Positions 47,653-58,236 of a stretch of DNA of 64,000 bases are shown here, in pieces. How positions within the stretch are numbered: position 1 is the first letter of the stretch; each line of letters starts with the position of its first letter. Made by a program: the position numbers and the translations under genes. Source of the DNA: an uncultured Methylopila sp. (lineage in GTDB: Bacteria; Pseudomonadota; Alphaproteobacteria; Rhizobiales; Methylopilaceae). Below the pieces are notes generated by a model. That model was not told the origin of the DNA and ran no database searches. It was given only the letters and a program-made list of their open reading frames with translations. The stretch spans positions 1 through 64,000 of the forward strand of contig CABHPB010000009.1 in the NCBI GenBank assembly GCA_902168115.1, read 5' to 3'.

Positions 47653-48653
47653 GACGCGCCTCCGATCAGGCCGCTCAGCGGCAGACGCGGCACGCCGAAG
47701 GCGAACGGGTCGCCCTCCCGGGCCGGCGCAGAGGTGCGGCGCGCCGCCCGAAGCTTCGCGGACCGCGACCGGACGTTGCGCGCGACCTCCTCGTCGCCCG
47801 GCTTGACCACGCCGCGCGACAGCAGCTCGAAGGTCGCGGGCGCGACTTCGGCCTGCGGCATGTGCCGCGAGCCGCCGGCCTGCGTGCGCGCGCGGTCGGC
47901 GAGGAACGTCTTGACGATCCGGTCTTCGAGCGAATGGAAGGAGACGACGACGAGGCGGCCGCCCGGCTTCAGCCGCTTCTCCGCGGCGAACAGCGCCTGC
48001 GCGAGTTCGCCGAGTTCGTCGTTCACCGCGAGCCGCAGCGCCTGGAAGGTGCGCGTCGCCGGGTTGATGCCGTCGGTCGAGCGGCCGAGGACGCGCTCGG
48101 CGATGGCCGCGAGGCGCGAGGTCGTCTCGATCGGCGCCTTGGCGCGTTCGGCGCAGATCGCCCGCGCGATCGCGCCGGCGCGGCGCTCCTCGCCGAGTGT
48201 CCTGAGGATCGCGGCGAGCTCCTTTTCCTCGAGCTCGGCGACCAGCTCGGCGGCGGTCGGGCCTTCGCCGCCCATGCGCATGTCGAGCGGCCCGTCGAAC
48301 CGGAAGGAGAAGCCCCGTTCGGCTTGGTCGACCTGCATGGACGACACGCCGATGTCGAGCACGACGCCGTCGATCTGCTGCAGGCCGAGCCTGTCGAGCG
48401 CGTCGGCGAGATTGGAGAAGCGCTCCTCGACCAGCGTGAGCCGCCCCCTGGAGGACGAGACGAGGTCGTAGCCGCCGGCGATCGCCGTTGGGTCGCGGTC
48501 GAGCGCGACGACGCGGCAGTCGGCTGCGGCGAGGATTGCGGAGGTGTAGCCGCCGGCGCCGAAGGTGCCGTCGAGATAGGTCTCCCCGTCACGCGGCGCG
48601 AGCGCGGCGAGCACCTCGTCCAGCATGACGGGCGTGTGCGGCGCCCCGGTCAT
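47649..48653 (-). CDS. rsmH: 16S rRNA m4C1402 methyltransferase
   Basis: A 334-residue SAM-dependent methyltransferase that modifies 16S rRNA C1402. SAM-binding motif I is in [17 protein letters not shown]; further family segments are [20 protein letters not shown] and [19 protein letters not shown], interrupted by conserved residues. ATG at 48653 overlaps the mraZ stop by 4 bp. It is the second gene of the dcw operon. Confidence 0.97.
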   Translation of the reverse strand: MTGAPHTPVMLDEVLAALAPRDGETYLDGTFGAGGYTSAILAAADCRVVALDRDPTAIAGGYDLVSSSRGRLTLVEERFSNLADALDRLGLQQIDGVVLDIGVSSMQVDQAERGFSFRFDGPLDMRMGGEGPTAAELVAELEEKELAAILRTLGEERRAGAIARAICAERAKAPIETTSRLAAIAERVLGRSTDGINPATRTFQALRLAVNDELGELAQALFAAEKRLKPGGRLVVVSFHSLEDRIVKTFLADRARTQAGGSRHMPQAEVAPATFELLSRGVVKPGDEEVARNVRSRSAKLRAARRTSAPAREGDPFAFGVPRLPLSGLIGGAS

Positions 48654-49117
48654 TTCGCGGCGTCCGGCATGCGCATGGATCCGAGCCGCCGCTTCAGCTC
48701 GCGCGCGCCCGCGCGCGCCGCCGCAAGGTGCTCCTGGAAACGCCCGGTCTCCCAGATCTGGAACTTCGCGCCCTGGCCGACGAAGGTCACCTGATCCGCC
48801 ACGCCCGCATAGGCCTTGAGGCTCTCGGTCAGGACCACCCGGCCCTCCCCGTCGATCTTCAGGATCTCGCTGACGCCGAGCAGCGCCGTCGAGAGGCTGT
48901 CGCGCTCTTCCGAATAGGGCGGAAGCGTCGACAGCAGCGCGTCGATCTCCGACAGCAGCAGGTTTCCGCCTGCGTCCAGCGCAGGCTGATCCAGCGAGGG
49001 ATGAACGTAAAGCCCCGGAAAGCCGTCGCGCGTCAGGATCGCGCGGAACGGCGCAGGTATCGAGACCCGCCCCTTGGCGTCGATCCGGCTCGCGAAATTG
49101 GACACGAAGCGGTCCAT
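48650..49117 (-). CDS. mraZ: Transcriptional regulator MraZ
   Basis: A 155-residue protein with two AbrB-like MraZ domains: [16 protein letters not shown] in the first and [17 protein letters not shown] in the second. In E. coli it forms a ring that binds TGGG direct repeats upstream of its own operon and represses it. ATG at 49117 follows GGGGGG and gives the usual N-terminus [11 protein letters not shown] at 49129 is the alternative. Confidence 0.95.
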   Translation of the reverse strand: MDRFVSNFASRIDAKGRVSIPAPFRAILTRDGFPGLYVHPSLDQPALDAGGNLLLSEIDALLSTLPPYSEERDSLSTALLGVSEILKIDGEGRVVLTESLKAYAGVADQVTFVGQGAKFQIWETGRFQEHLAAARAGARELKRRLGSMRMPDAAK

Positions 49118-49278
49118 GGCCCCCCGCATCGGCGACGCCGACGTCCGTCTTGACCGCCCCCGCGGACCTCCGCCCCGCAGAGCGCGCAGACGCGCCGCCC
49201 GCGGCCATGATGGCCGCGAACAGAACGGTCCGACTGCTGCTGTGGAAGCTGTCGACGCGCCGTCTCGACGGGATGATT

Positions 49279-49303
49279 TGGGATATCATGGGCCCCTATG
49301 GGC
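49279..49303. promoter_or_regulatory. Candidate MraZ box (three TGGG repeats)
   Basis: TGGGA (49279-49283), TGGGC (49289-49293) and TGGGC (49299-49303) recur with exactly 10-bp spacing, the arrangement reported for the E. coli MraZ operator (TGGGN repeats with 5-nt gaps). They read on the plus strand, opposite to mraZ, about 162-186 bp before its ATG. The relative orientation to known boxes should be checked. Confidence 0.6.
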
Positions 49304-49408
49304 GTCAACGAAACGGGCGACGCCCGCCGCCGCGCGCGACCCAGGACGCGAGACCTTCAAGGGCCGCGTCGCGACCAGCGGCGCGACGGGGACCACTAGA
49401 GACTTGTT

Positions 49409-49416
49409 AGGGTTAA
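49409..49416 (-). promoter_or_regulatory. CtrA-like octamer upstream of mraZ
   Basis: TTAACCCT on the minus strand, the same octamer as at 38230-38237 upstream of ftsW and one base from TTAACCAT. It lies about 290 bp upstream of the mraZ ATG, between the DnaA boxes and the MraZ repeats. Confidence 0.35.
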
Positions 49417-49465
49417 GAAGCCGTTTCGCTGCCCGCGCGGGATCGGCGCGCCCGACGGCCAGAGG

Positions 49466-49487
49466 TTATCCACAAGGGTGTGGACAA
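49466..49487. promoter_or_regulatory. Inverted pair of DnaA boxes
   Basis: TTATCCACA (49466-49474) and, facing it, TGTGGACAA (49479-49487; reverse complement TTGTCCACA) both match the DnaA consensus TTWTNCACA, with a 4-bp spacer. They lie between the rnpB terminator and the mraZ promoter region. No AT-rich unwinding element or further boxes are visible, so this looks regulatory rather than an origin. Confidence 0.65.
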
Positions 49488-49516
49488 CTCGGGATGGAGA
49501 GGGAACGGAAAAAGGC

Positions 49517-49921
<405 letters not shown>

Positions 49922-49981
49922 GGGGGACTTGTGTGAGTTCGGCCCCGACGCGTCAAGCGCGGCGGGGCCGATAGCGCGCCG

Positions 49982-50725
49982 TCAGCGCGAGGCCATGAAG
50001 CGGCGGACCTTGCCGCAATAGACCGCGCCGGCGCGGGTGACGCCCTTCACGCCGTGTCCGCCCTGGTACTTCGAGACCGCGCCGCAGGTCGAACCGCCAG
50101 CCTTCGAATGAGCCTGGGCGAGATAGCGCATCCCGTATCTGAGGTTCGTCGACGGCTCGTAGAGGCCCGCGCGCGAGCCTCGATAGCCCATGCCCTTGGC
50201 GGTCTGGTAGCTGAGCTGCATCAGCCCGATGTAGCCGCCGCGGCCGGTGGCGCGCGGGTTGTACATGGACTCCACCTTGACCACCGCGTGGGCCAGCGAC
50301 GGGCTGACGCCGGCGCGCTGCGCCTCGGCCGTCACCATGTTCTGGATCGAGCCGCGCGGCGCCGCGGCGACCGGCGCCTCGGCCGGCCGGGCGACGCGGG
50401 AATATGGAACGTCGCGCGACAGGGCGACCGGGCGGCTCTGCGCCTGTCCGCGGGCCGCGAGGCGCTGCGCCGGCTGGGCGCGAGACGGCTTCGCCCGGGG
50501 AAGCGGCGCGGCGGCCTGCTGCGGCAGCGCGGCGCCGGCGCTCCGGGCCGACGTGAAGGCCGAGGCGCCGAGCGGCGCCTGAGGTTGAGCGGCGGACGCG
50601 TTCGCCGTCGCTGCAGACTTGTTTTGGAACGAAGCCCCCGGTCGAAGCTTTGTAGAGGACGGCGCGGCTGACGCCGAGGCGACGGTCGCCGCGAGGACTG
50701 CGACGACGATCGTCGATTTACGCAT
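49982..50725 (-). CDS. Lytic transglycosylase, SLT family
   Basis: A 247-residue exported muramidase-like enzyme. The signal peptide covers about residues 1-20. A long Ala/Pro/Gln-rich linker (to about 125) precedes a lysozyme-like domain. The catalytic Glu is residue 152 (VVKVESMYNP), followed by YIGLMQLSYQTAKGMG and NLRYGMRYLAQ. It cleaves glycan strands in the periplasm. ATG at 50725 follows GGGAG; the longer frame starts at 50746. Confidence 0.88.
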   Translation of the reverse strand: MRKSTIVVAVLAATVASASAAPSSTKLRPGASFQNKSAATANASAAQPQAPLGASAFTSARSAGAALPQQAAAPLPRAKPSRAQPAQRLAARGQAQSRPVALSRDVPYSRVARPAEAPVAAAPRGSIQNMVTAEAQRAGVSPSLAHAVVKVESMYNPRATGRGGYIGLMQLSYQTAKGMGYRGSRAGLYEPSTNLRYGMRYLAQAHSKAGGSTCGAVSKYQGGHGVKGVTRAGAVYCGKVRRFMASR

Positions 50726-50857
50726 AAGTTTACGCTCCCGATACATGACGTATGGGGCGAAGCTTAAGTGCGAGAAAATTGTTCTCGGATCGACGATCCG
50801 CGGGTCAGAGCATGACCGTCGGATGTCGAGACTTGGGCGCGGCCGGCCCGCGCTGTC

Positions 50858-51622
50858 TCACCGCTCAGGCAGCGCTGCGAGCAGACGGCGCAGCGTCTCG
50901 ATGGTCGAGAAATCCGCCAGACCGTCCACTCTGGCGGGCCGGAAGTGGCGCTGGAAAGCGGTGACGACCTTGGCTGTTCCGGCGTCGTAGCTGCCGGTGA
51001 TCTCGATGCCGTAGCCATACATCGAGAACATCGCCTGCAGGTGCTCGACCGGCTCGCCCTCGTCGCCCGGACCGATGCCCGCGCCCTTGGCCTTGAGGTC
51101 GGTAGGCGCGACCCAATGTCCGACCCCTCCCCGCGCCAGCCGCCCCCACGGGAACTTCTCGCCCGGATCGTCCTTGCGCTGCGGCGCCACGTCTGAATGC
51201 GCGAGCACGCATTGCGGCCTGATCCCGCGGCGCGCGCAGATATCGTGGGAGAGCGCGATCACCGCCTCGATCTGGACGTCGGGGAAATCTGGATAGCCGT
51301 GATCGTGGCCCGGATTGCCGATCTCGATTCCGATCGAGCGCGAATTGACGTCCGTCTCGCCATCCCAGCTCGACAGCCCGGCGTGCCATGCGCGCAGGCG
51401 CTCCGGCACGAGCTGGAGCACGCGTCCGTCCTCGAGAACGACGTAGTGACAGGAGACCTGGCTCTCCGCGATCGTGAGCCGCTCGCAGGCTGTCTCGGTC
51501 GAGGCCATGCCGGTGTAGTGCAGCAGCAGGATCTCGGGCTCCTGCCCGTCCCTGCGCTCGTCGTGGTTGGCGGCCGGGCGAACTTCGTCGACCAGCCTGC
51601 TGTCCGCCTTGAAACCGCTCAC
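50858..51622 (-). CDS. N-acetylmuramoyl-L-alanine amidase with binding domain
   Basis: A 254-residue amidase_2 (type 2) zinc enzyme that cleaves the MurNAc-L-alanine bond. Metal-ligand candidates are His35 (LLLHYTGM) and the later His in LAHSDVAPQRKDDPG; the fold is supported by SIGIEIGNPGHDHGYPDFPD, split around conserved residues. A C-terminal peptidoglycan-binding domain follows (VVTAFQRHFRP). No signal peptide is visible, as in AmpD-like cytoplasmic recycling amidases. It is coupled to the djlA-like gene by a 4-bp overlap. Confidence 0.88.
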   Translation of the reverse strand: MSGFKADSRLVDEVRPAANHDERRDGQEPEILLLHYTGMASTETACERLTIAESQVSCHYVVLEDGRVLQLVPERLRAWHAGLSSWDGETDVNSRSIGIEIGNPGHDHGYPDFPDVQIEAVIALSHDICARRGIRPQCVLAHSDVAPQRKDDPGEKFPWGRLARGGVGHWVAPTDLKAKGAGIGPGDEGEPVEHLQAMFSMYGYGIEITGSYDAGTAKVVTAFQRHFRPARVDGLADFSTIETLRRLLAALPER

Positions 51623-52356
51623 GCCAAGGCTCGCTCAGACCGGATGGCGTCCCAGGCCGCGTTGATCACGGCGAGCTTCGAGGTCGCGATCCGGACGGCC
51701 TCGGGCGGCAGACCGCGCGCCGTGGCCCGGTCCGGATGGTTCTCCGCGACCAGCGCCCGGTGACGACGCTTCACCTCCGCGTCCGACGCGGTCGGCTCCA
51801 CGCCCAGCACCTCATAGGGGTCGTCCTCGGGAAGCTGGATGTAGCGCCCGAAGGCGCGCCGGAGGCTGGCCTTGTCGAGCGCGAAGAAGCCCGCCACGCT
51901 GGTCAGGTAGTTGATCTCCGCCTCGTGCATCGCGCCGTCGGCGGCGGCGATATGGGCGAGGCCGTGCAGCACGTCCTCGAGCGTCGCCGGCTCGTCCTTG
52001 AACAGGTCATGCAGCTGGCGGGCGTAGGACTCGTATCCCGCGACGTCGTAGGTCGCGCGGTCGAACACGCCCTGGACCTCCTCGAGGTCCTTGTCGTCGA
52101 TGTGAAAAATCTTGCGGAACGCCTCGACCTCGACCGGGGCGACCACGCCGTCCGACTTCGCCATCTTCGCCGACAGCGCGATGACGCCGATCGTGAAGGC
52201 GAGGCTTTTCGCGTCCGCTTCCTCGGCCGCCGTCGCGTTGGGATCGGCCTCCCGGTCGACGAGAAAATGCCCAGCCAGCGCGCCCGCGACCGCGCCCAGC
52301 GGGCCGCCGAGAAAGAAGCCGCCGGCCGCCCCTCCAAGCTTTCCCCAAAACGCCAT
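51619..52356 (-). CDS. djlA: DjlA-like TerB/DnaJ protein
   Basis: A 245-residue protein. An N-terminal Gly/Ala-rich helix (GGAAGGFFLGGPLGAVAGAL) may insert in the membrane. A TerB domain spans about 50-165 (acidic and metal-binding-like). A C-terminal J domain with HPD at 207-209 can stimulate DnaK. This is the DjlA arrangement. ATG at 52356 is preferred over an in-frame ATG 12 bp upstream. The downstream amidase overlaps by 4 bp. Confidence 0.85.
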   Translation of the reverse strand: MAFWGKLGGAAGGFFLGGPLGAVAGALAGHFLVDREADPNATAAEEADAKSLAFTIGVIALSAKMAKSDGVVAPVEVEAFRKIFHIDDKDLEEVQGVFDRATYDVAGYESYARQLHDLFKDEPATLEDVLHGLAHIAAADGAMHEAEINYLTSVAGFFALDKASLRRAFGRYIQLPEDDPYEVLGVEPTASDAEVKRRHRALVAENHPDRATARGLPPEAVRIATSKLAVINAAWDAIRSERALA

Positions 52357-52436
52357 GTGTCCGATCACGCTCCCGCTTCGCGTCGCCAGTTTAGGGCGCC
52401 GCCCCGCGATGTGGCGAGGGCGCCGTGGTCGCGGCC

Positions 52437-52557
52437 CTCTTGTCCCGGCCTCGAGCCGGGACCCATAACCACCACCGGACAGGATTCAGCCGCGCCCGGC
52501 CCGCTTCTATCTCGAAACGAAGCGCGTCCGGGTCCCGGCTCGATGCCGGGACAAGAG
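52437..52557. repeat. Inverted REP pair (BIME-like)
   Basis: CTCTTGTCCCGGC at 52437-52449 and its inverse GCCGGGACAAGAG at 52545-52557 flank a 121-bp element, with GAGCCGGGACCC and GGGTCCCGGCTC as inner arms. It lies in the divergent gap between djlA and the oxoprolinase gene, which therefore has little room for promoters outside the repeat. Confidence 0.75.
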
Positions 52558-52567
52558 CGAACCACGC

Positions 52568-55500
52568 ATGACCGACGCACGCTGGCAGTTCTGGATCGAC
52601 CGTGGCGGCACCTTCACCGACGTGATCGGAAAGGCGCCGGACGGAAAGCTCCACGTCCGAAAACTGCTCTCCGAGAACCCGGAGGCCTATCGCGACGCGG
52701 CGGTCGCGGGCGTGCGCGAAGCGCTCGGGCTAGAGGCGGACGATCCGGTCCCGGCGGAAAAGATCGGCGCGGTGAAGATGGGCACCACCGTCGCCACAAA
52801 CGCTCTTCTGGAGCGCAAGGGCGAGCGGACGGCCCTGCTCATCACCAAGGGCCTCGGGGACCAGCTCAGGATCGGCTACCAGGCCCGCCCGAAACTGTTC
52901 GCGAAGAAGATCGAGAAGGCGGAGCCGCTCTACAGCCGGGTGGTCGAAATCGACGAGCGCGTGCTGGCCGACGGAACCGTCGAGACCGCGCCGGACCTCA
53001 ACGCCGTGCGCGAGCAGCTGGAGGGCCTGAAGGCCGACGGGTTCGACTCGCTCGCCGTCGTCCTCATGCATTCCTACGCCTATCCCGACCACGAGAAGGC
53101 GGTCGGCGGCCTCGCCCGCGAGATGGGGTTCGCGCAGGTTTCGATCAGCCACGAGGTCTCCGGCCTGCCGAAGATCGTCGGCCGCGGCGACACCTCGGTG
53201 GTCGACGCCTATCTGACGCCCGTCCTCGCAGCTTACGTCGCGCGCGTCCGGGACGAGCTGAACCTGCCTGAGGACGAGGCCGGCCGCCTGATGTTCATGA
53301 CCTCGGCCGGCGGCCTCACCTCCGCGAGCCTGTTCCAGGGCAAGGACGCGATCCTTTCCGGGCCCGCGGGCGGCGTGGTCGCGATGGCGGCGACCGCGAA
53401 GGCCGCCGGCTTCGACAGGGTGATCGGCTTCGACATGGGCGGCACCTCGACCGACGTCGCGCATTTCGACGGCGCGTTCGAGCGCTCCTTCGAAACGGTC
53501 GTCGCGGGCGCCCGGATGCGCGCGCCGATGATGCGCATCCACACCGTCGCGGCCGGCGGCGGCTCGATCCTGCACTTCGACAAGGGCCGCTTCCGCGTCG
53601 GCCCGGATTCGGCCGGGGCCTCCCCCGGTCCCGCCTGCTACCGCAACGGCGGCCCGCTCACCGTCACCGACGCCAACGTGATGCTCGGCAAACTGTCGCC
53701 GGAGCTGTTCCCAAAAATCTTCGGGCCGAACCAGGACCAGCTGCTCGACGCCGACGTGGTGCGCGAAAAATTCGAGACGATGGCGAAGGAGATCGGCGAC
53801 GGGCGCAGCGCCGACCAGGTCGCCGACGGATTCGTCGCGGTTGCGGTCGCCAACATGGCCGAGGCCATCAAGACGATCTCGGTCGCGCGCGGCTACGACA
53901 TCACCAAGTACGCGCTCAACTGTTTCGGTGGCGCCGGCGGCCAGCATGCGGCGCTGGTCGCCGACGCCCTCGGCGTCGACACGGTGCTGATCCATCCGCT
54001 GTCGGGCCTGCTGTCGGCCTACGGCATGGGCCTCGCCGACATCCGCGCCGAGCGCACCGCGAGCTTGCGGCTGAAGCTTGGCGACTCGGCCCAGGCCATT
54101 GTCGAACAAGCCGAAACGCTGGCCGCCGAGGCGCTGGACGAGCTCGCCCGTCAGGAGGTTTACGACGCCGCGACGGAGGTCCGCCTGCACATCCGCTACG
54201 ACGGCACAGACGCCACGCTGGAGGTTCCGGCCGACGACGCGGTGAGCGGAACGGTCGACCTCGACCGCATCGCTTCCGACTTCGCCGAAATCCACAAGTC
54301 CCGCTTCGGCTTCGTCGACGACTCCCGAGACCTGATCGTCGAGGCCATAGAGGTCGAGTGCTTCGGCGGCGGGTCCGATCTCGACGAGCCGGAGCGGGAC
54401 GACGCCGCAGATCCCCTGCCCGGCCCTGATCAGACCACGAAAGTCTTCTCAAATGGCGAGGCGAAGGAGGCGGCCGTCCATCGGCGCGAAAATCTCGGCG
54501 TCGGGCACGCCGTCGACGGTCCCGCTCTGATCGTCGAGCCCAACCAGACCGTCGTCGTCGAGGACGGCTGGCGCGCGACCGTGACGCCCCGCGATCATCT
54601 CGTCCTCACCCGCGCCCGGCCGCGCGCGGAGAGACGAGCCGTCGGCGCCGAGGCCGACCCGGTGATGCTTGAGATCTTCAACAACCTCTTCATGTCGATC
54701 GCGGAGCAGATGGGTCTCGTGCTGCAGAACACGGCCTCCTCGGTCAACATCAAGGAACGACTGGACTTCTCCTGCGCGATCTTCGCCCCCGACGGCGCGC
54801 TGGTCGCGAACGCGCCGCACATGCCGGTCCATCTCGGCTCCATGGACCGCTCGGTGGAGGCGGTGCTCAAGCGGGCCGGCGGGAAGCTGAGGCCACGCTC
54901 GGTCTATGTGCTCAACGCGCCTTACGACGGCGGCACGCACCTCCCCGACATCACGGTGGTGACGCCCATGTTCGACGAGGCGGGCGAAAAGCTGCTGTTC
55001 CTCGTCGCGAGCCGCGGCCACCACGCCGACATCGGCGGGATCGCGCCGGGGTCCATGTCGCCGCGCGCCACGACGATCGAGGAGGAAGGGGTGACGATCG
55101 ACGTCGTCCCTCTCGTCGAGGACGGGCGGTTCCTGGAGAAGGAGATCCGCGAGATCCTCGGCTCGGCGCGATACCCGGCGCGCAACCCCGACCAGAACGT
55201 CGCGGATCTGAAGGCGCAGGTCGCCGCCAACGCCAAGGGGGTGCAGGAGCTCAACAAGATGATCGCGTCGTTCGGGCTCGACGTCGTCGAGGCCTATATG
55301 GGCCATGTTCAGGACAACGCGGCCGAGAGCGTCGCGCGCGTCATCGAGACGCTCGACGACGCCGAGTTCTCCTACGAGATGGACCAGGGCGCGGTCATCC
55401 GCGTGAAGATCACGGTCGACAAGCCGGCGCGACGCGCGACGGTCGACTTCACCGGCACGAGCGAGCAGCAGCCGAGTAACTTCAACGCCCCCGAGCCGGT

Positions 55501-56200
55501 GACGCGCGCCGCCGTGCTCTACGCCTTTCGCGTGATGGTCGACGACGACATCCCGATGAACGCCGGCTGCCTCCGTCCGATCGGGATCGTCGTGCCCGAG
55601 GGATCGATGCTGTCTCCGAAGCATCCGGCGGCGGTCGTGGCCGGCAATGTCGAAACCAGTCAGGCGGTCGTCGACACGCTCTTCGGCGCGCTGAAGGCGA
55701 TGTCGGCGGCGCAAGGCACGATGAACAACCTGACCTTCGGCGACGACCGGCGGCAGTATTACGAGACGATCTGTTCCGGCTCTCCCGCCGGCCCCGGCTT
55801 CGACGGGACCGACGCCGTCCACGTCCACATGACCAATTCGCGCCTCACCGATCCGGAGATCCTGGAGCAGCGCTATCCGGTCGTGCTGGAGGAGTTTTCG
55901 GTCCGGAAGGGCTCCGGCGGGCGTGGAAAATGGTCGGCCGGCGACGGCGTGCGCCGGGTCATCAGGTTCCTCGAACCGATGGACTGCGCGATCCTTTCCG
56001 GCCATCGGCGCCTCGCGCCCTTCGGCATGGAGGGCGGCGAAGACGGGCAGACCGGCAGGAATTTCGTGCGCCGGACCAATTGCGGGCTGGAACAACTCGA
56101 AGGCTGTGACCAAATCTCGGTCGACGCCGGCGACGCCGTCGTCATAGAAACGCCGACAGGCGGCGGCTGGGGACGCCCCGAGGAGACCCCGAGCTCATGA
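52568..56200 (+). CDS. 5-oxoprolinase (fused HyuA/HyuB hydantoinase)
   Basis: A 1210-residue ATP-dependent enzyme that hydrolyses 5-oxo-L-proline to glutamate, part of glutathione salvage. The N-terminal HyuA-like part carries the ATPase pattern DRGGTFTDV at 11-19 and [12 protein letters not shown] near 295. The HyuB-like part starts near residue 697 ([18 protein letters not shown]) and has [20 protein letters not shown]. Fusion in one chain is the eukaryote-type form, also found in alphaproteobacteria. Hydantoinase or acetone carboxylase relatives are possible but smaller. Its stop overlaps the panB start. Confidence 0.88.
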   Translation: MTDARWQFWIDRGGTFTDVIGKAPDGKLHVRKLLSENPEAYRDAAVAGVREALGLEADDPVPAEKIGAVKMGTTVATNALLERKGERTALLITKGLGDQLRIGYQARPKLFAKKIEKAEPLYSRVVEIDERVLADGTVETAPDLNAVREQLEGLKADGFDSLAVVLMHSYAYPDHEKAVGGLAREMGFAQVSISHEVSGLPKIVGRGDTSVVDAYLTPVLAAYVARVRDELNLPEDEAGRLMFMTSAGGLTSASLFQGKDAILSGPAGGVVAMAATAKAAGFDRVIGFDMGGTSTDVAHFDGAFERSFETVVAGARMRAPMMRIHTVAAGGGSILHFDKGRFRVGPDSAGASPGPACYRNGGPLTVTDANVMLGKLSPELFPKIFGPNQDQLLDADVVREKFETMAKEIGDGRSADQVADGFVAVAVANMAEAIKTISVARGYDITKYALNCFGGAGGQHAALVADALGVDTVLIHPLSGLLSAYGMGLADIRAERTASLRLKLGDSAQAIVEQAETLAAEALDELARQEVYDAATEVRLHIRYDGTDATLEVPADDAVSGTVDLDRIASDFAEIHKSRFGFVDDSRDLIVEAIEVECFGGGSDLDEPERDDAADPLPGPDQTTKVFSNGEAKEAAVHRRENLGVGHAVDGPALIVEPNQTVVVEDGWRATVTPRDHLVLTRARPRAERRAVGAEADPVMLEIFNNLFMSIAEQMGLVLQNTASSVNIKERLDFSCAIFAPDGALVANAPHMPVHLGSMDRSVEAVLKRAGGKLRPRSVYVLNAPYDGGTHLPDITVVTPMFDEAGEKLLFLVASRGHHADIGGIAPGSMSPRATTIEEEGVTIDVVPLVEDGRFLEKEIREILGSARYPARNPDQNVADLKAQVAANAKGVQELNKMIASFGLDVVEAYMGHVQDNAAESVARVIETLDDAEFSYEMDQGAVIRVKITVDKPARRATVDFTGTSEQQPSNFNAPEPVTRAAVLYAFRVMVDDDIPMNAGCLRPIGIVVPEGSMLSPKHPAAVVAGNVETSQAVVDTLFGALKAMSAAQGTMNNLTFGDDRRQYYETICSGSPAGPGFDGTDAVHVHMTNSRLTDPEILEQRYPVVLEEFSVRKGSGGRGKWSAGDGVRRVIRFLEPMDCAILSGHRRLAPFGMEGGEDGQTGRNFVRRTNCGLEQLEGCDQISVDAGDAVVIETPTGGGWGRPEETPSS

Positions 56201-57057
56201 GCGTGCATCAACCGGCCCCGGTCGAAGGATCGGGCGCCAAGAAGCCCGTGACGGTGGCGGCCATCCGCAACGCCAAGGGCAAGGATCCGCTGGTCTGCCT
56301 CACGGCCTACACGACCCCGGTCGCGCAGGCGCTGGACGAGGCCTGCGACCTGCTGCTCGTCGGCGACAGCCTAGGCATGGTCGTCTACGGGATGGAATCG
56401 ACCATTCCGGTCACGCTCGACATGATGATCGCCCATGGCGCGGCGGTCGTGCGCGGCTCGAGGCACGCGCTCGTCGTCGTCGACCTCCCGTTCGGCTCCT
56501 ATCAGGAAAGCCCGGCGCAGGCCTTCGCCAACGCCGCGCGCATCCTCGCCGAGACCGGCTGCGACGCGATCAAGCTCGAAGGCGGCGCGGTGATGGCCGA
56601 GACCATCAACTTCCTCACCCAGCGCGGCATCCCGGTGCTCGCCCATATCGGGCTGCAGCCCCAGTCGGTGAACGCGCTGGGCGGCTACGCCGCGCGCGGC
56701 CGCGAGGCGGCGGAGGCCGAATCGATCCTTGCGGACGCCCGCGCCGTCGCCGACGCCGGCGCCTTCGCGATCGTAGTGGAAGGCGTCGTGGCGCCGCTCG
56801 CCGCCCGCGTCACCTCCACGGTCCGCGTGCCGACCATCGGCATCGGCGCCTCGGCGGAATGCGACGGCCAGATCCTCGTCACCGACGACATGATGGGCAT
56901 GACCTTCGGCCATGTCCCGAAGTTCGTCCGCCGCTACGCCGACGTCGGAGCGACGATCCGGAGCGCGGCGGAGGCCTACGCCGAGGACGTGCGCGCCAGG
57001 CGCTTCCCGGCGGAAGAGCACCTCTACGGCGCGAAGCCGAAGATCGCGGCGGGGTGA
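56197..57057 (+). CDS. panB: 3-methyl-2-oxobutanoate hydroxymethyltransferase
   Basis: A 286-residue enzyme that makes ketopantoate from 2-oxoisovalerate and methylene-THF in pantothenate and coenzyme A synthesis. Family segments are [40 protein letters not shown] and [34 protein letters not shown] lies near 220. The start overlaps the oxoprolinase stop by 4 bp (ATGA). panC is not adjacent. Confidence 0.97.
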   Translation: MSVHQPAPVEGSGAKKPVTVAAIRNAKGKDPLVCLTAYTTPVAQALDEACDLLLVGDSLGMVVYGMESTIPVTLDMMIAHGAAVVRGSRHALVVVDLPFGSYQESPAQAFANAARILAETGCDAIKLEGGAVMAETINFLTQRGIPVLAHIGLQPQSVNALGGYAARGREAAEAESILADARAVADAGAFAIVVEGVVAPLAARVTSTVRVPTIGIGASAECDGQILVTDDMMGMTFGHVPKFVRRYADVGATIRSAAEAYAEDVRARRFPAEEHLYGAKPKIAAG

Positions 57058-57075
57058 GGCGGCGGCTGCGGCCGC

Positions 57076-58068
57076 CTACTCGTCGCCCTCCAGGCCTGCA
57101 TAATCCTCGTCGGGGTTGGGCCATTCCTTGACGATCGAGCCGAACACGTCCGGCAGCTTCTGCTTCGGAGCGTAGCTGAGCGCGGGCTCCTCGCCGTCCT
57201 CGACCGGATAGCCTTCCTCGGAGGCCGGATAGGCCTCCTCGCCCTGACGGCCGGCCGCGCCGTAGCCGCGATCCTGCGCGCCGTAGCCGTCACGCTCCAG
57301 CTGCGGATAGGCCGCCGGGCGATAGGCGCCCTGCCCGCCCGCATAGCCGCCGCCCTCGCCCGTCGACGGCGCCTGGACCATCGCCGGCTCCGGCTGGACG
57401 GGCTTCGGACGGCAGTAGGCGCTGTTGCTGCGCCCGTGGCGGGCGAGATCGAGATGCAGGTGGTTTTCGTGGAAGCGGTCCGAGCCCGGGCCGAGCACCG
57501 TCTTGAACATGCCGCAGGCGCCCGCGTGGACCTCGCGCAGGAAGGCCTGCGCCTCCGGCGTTCCGCGCCGCCAGTCGTTCAGCACCGAGACCTGGCGACC
57601 GTCGGTCAGGATGAAGCCGCCGATGTCGAGGCCGTTGCCGAAGGAGTGCTCCGACATCCGGGCGCCGCGCTGGTTGTTGCGCGTGCGGCAGCCGTATGAC
57701 GCCATGTTCTTGATCTCGGCCACGCGCACGCCGAAGCGCGACATGGCCGCCGGCTGGACCACCGCGTCCATCCAGCGGTTCATCGCCGCCGCCATCGGGC
57801 AGCCGAGCCGCGCCTTCGGCGAGACGTAGACGGCGCCTTCCGAAAAGGCCGAGACCTCGAATGGATGGTCGAGCCCGCAGGTCCCCGGCCCCTCGATCTC
57901 CCTGATCGGACGGGTGAAGGAGGTCGGTACGATCTGCTTGGACTTCAGGCAGGCGAGTTCGACCTGGCCGCGCCACGCCTCGCGCTGCGGCTTCTGGACG
58001 AAACCGCAGCCCGAGAGCGTCGCCGCAAGGCAACCCAGCAAGAGGCCGTACGCAACTCTGGTCCTCAT
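57076..58068 (-). CDS. Extensin-like lipoprotein
   Basis: A 330-residue lipoprotein with a lipobox (TLSGC) near residue 21. The extensin-like domain (PF06904 type) covers about 35-225, with MSEHSFGNGLDIGGF and HENHLHLDL. These His and Asp residues resemble the metal site of DD-carboxypeptidases in the M15 superfamily. A disordered tail rich in Gly, Tyr and Glu spans 230-330. The probable role is in peptidoglycan at the inner face of the outer membrane, but it is unproven. Confidence 0.88.
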   Translation of the reverse strand: MRTRVAYGLLLGCLAATLSGCGFVQKPQREAWRGQVELACLKSKQIVPTSFTRPIREIEGPGTCGLDHPFEVSAFSEGAVYVSPKARLGCPMAAAMNRWMDAVVQPAAMSRFGVRVAEIKNMASYGCRTRNNQRGARMSEHSFGNGLDIGGFILTDGRQVSVLNDWRRGTPEAQAFLREVHAGACGMFKTVLGPGSDRFHENHLHLDLARHGRSNSAYCRPKPVQPEPAMVQAPSTGEGGGYAGGQGAYRPAAYPQLERDGYGAQDRGYGAAGRQGEEAYPASEEGYPVEDGEEPALSYAPKQKLPDVFGSIVKEWPNPDEDYAGLEGDE

Positions 58069-58236
58069 GACCGCTAGAATGCGACGGTTTCGGTTAAGGA
58101 CCGGTCAAGGGCGGCGCGTCGAAGAGGGCGCCCGAAAGTCCGAGGCGCCGCGGCGCCGGCCGCCCTTCCGGGCGCGCCGTCTTTCGGCGATGCTCCGCCC
58201 CGAACGCGCGAAGACAACCGAAAAAGGAGACGCGCA

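Noticed and set aside
49466-49487. DnaA boxes as a replication origin
   Set aside because: Only two boxes, no AT-rich unwinding region, and no dnaA, hemE or parAB genes nearby; a regulatory role fits better.
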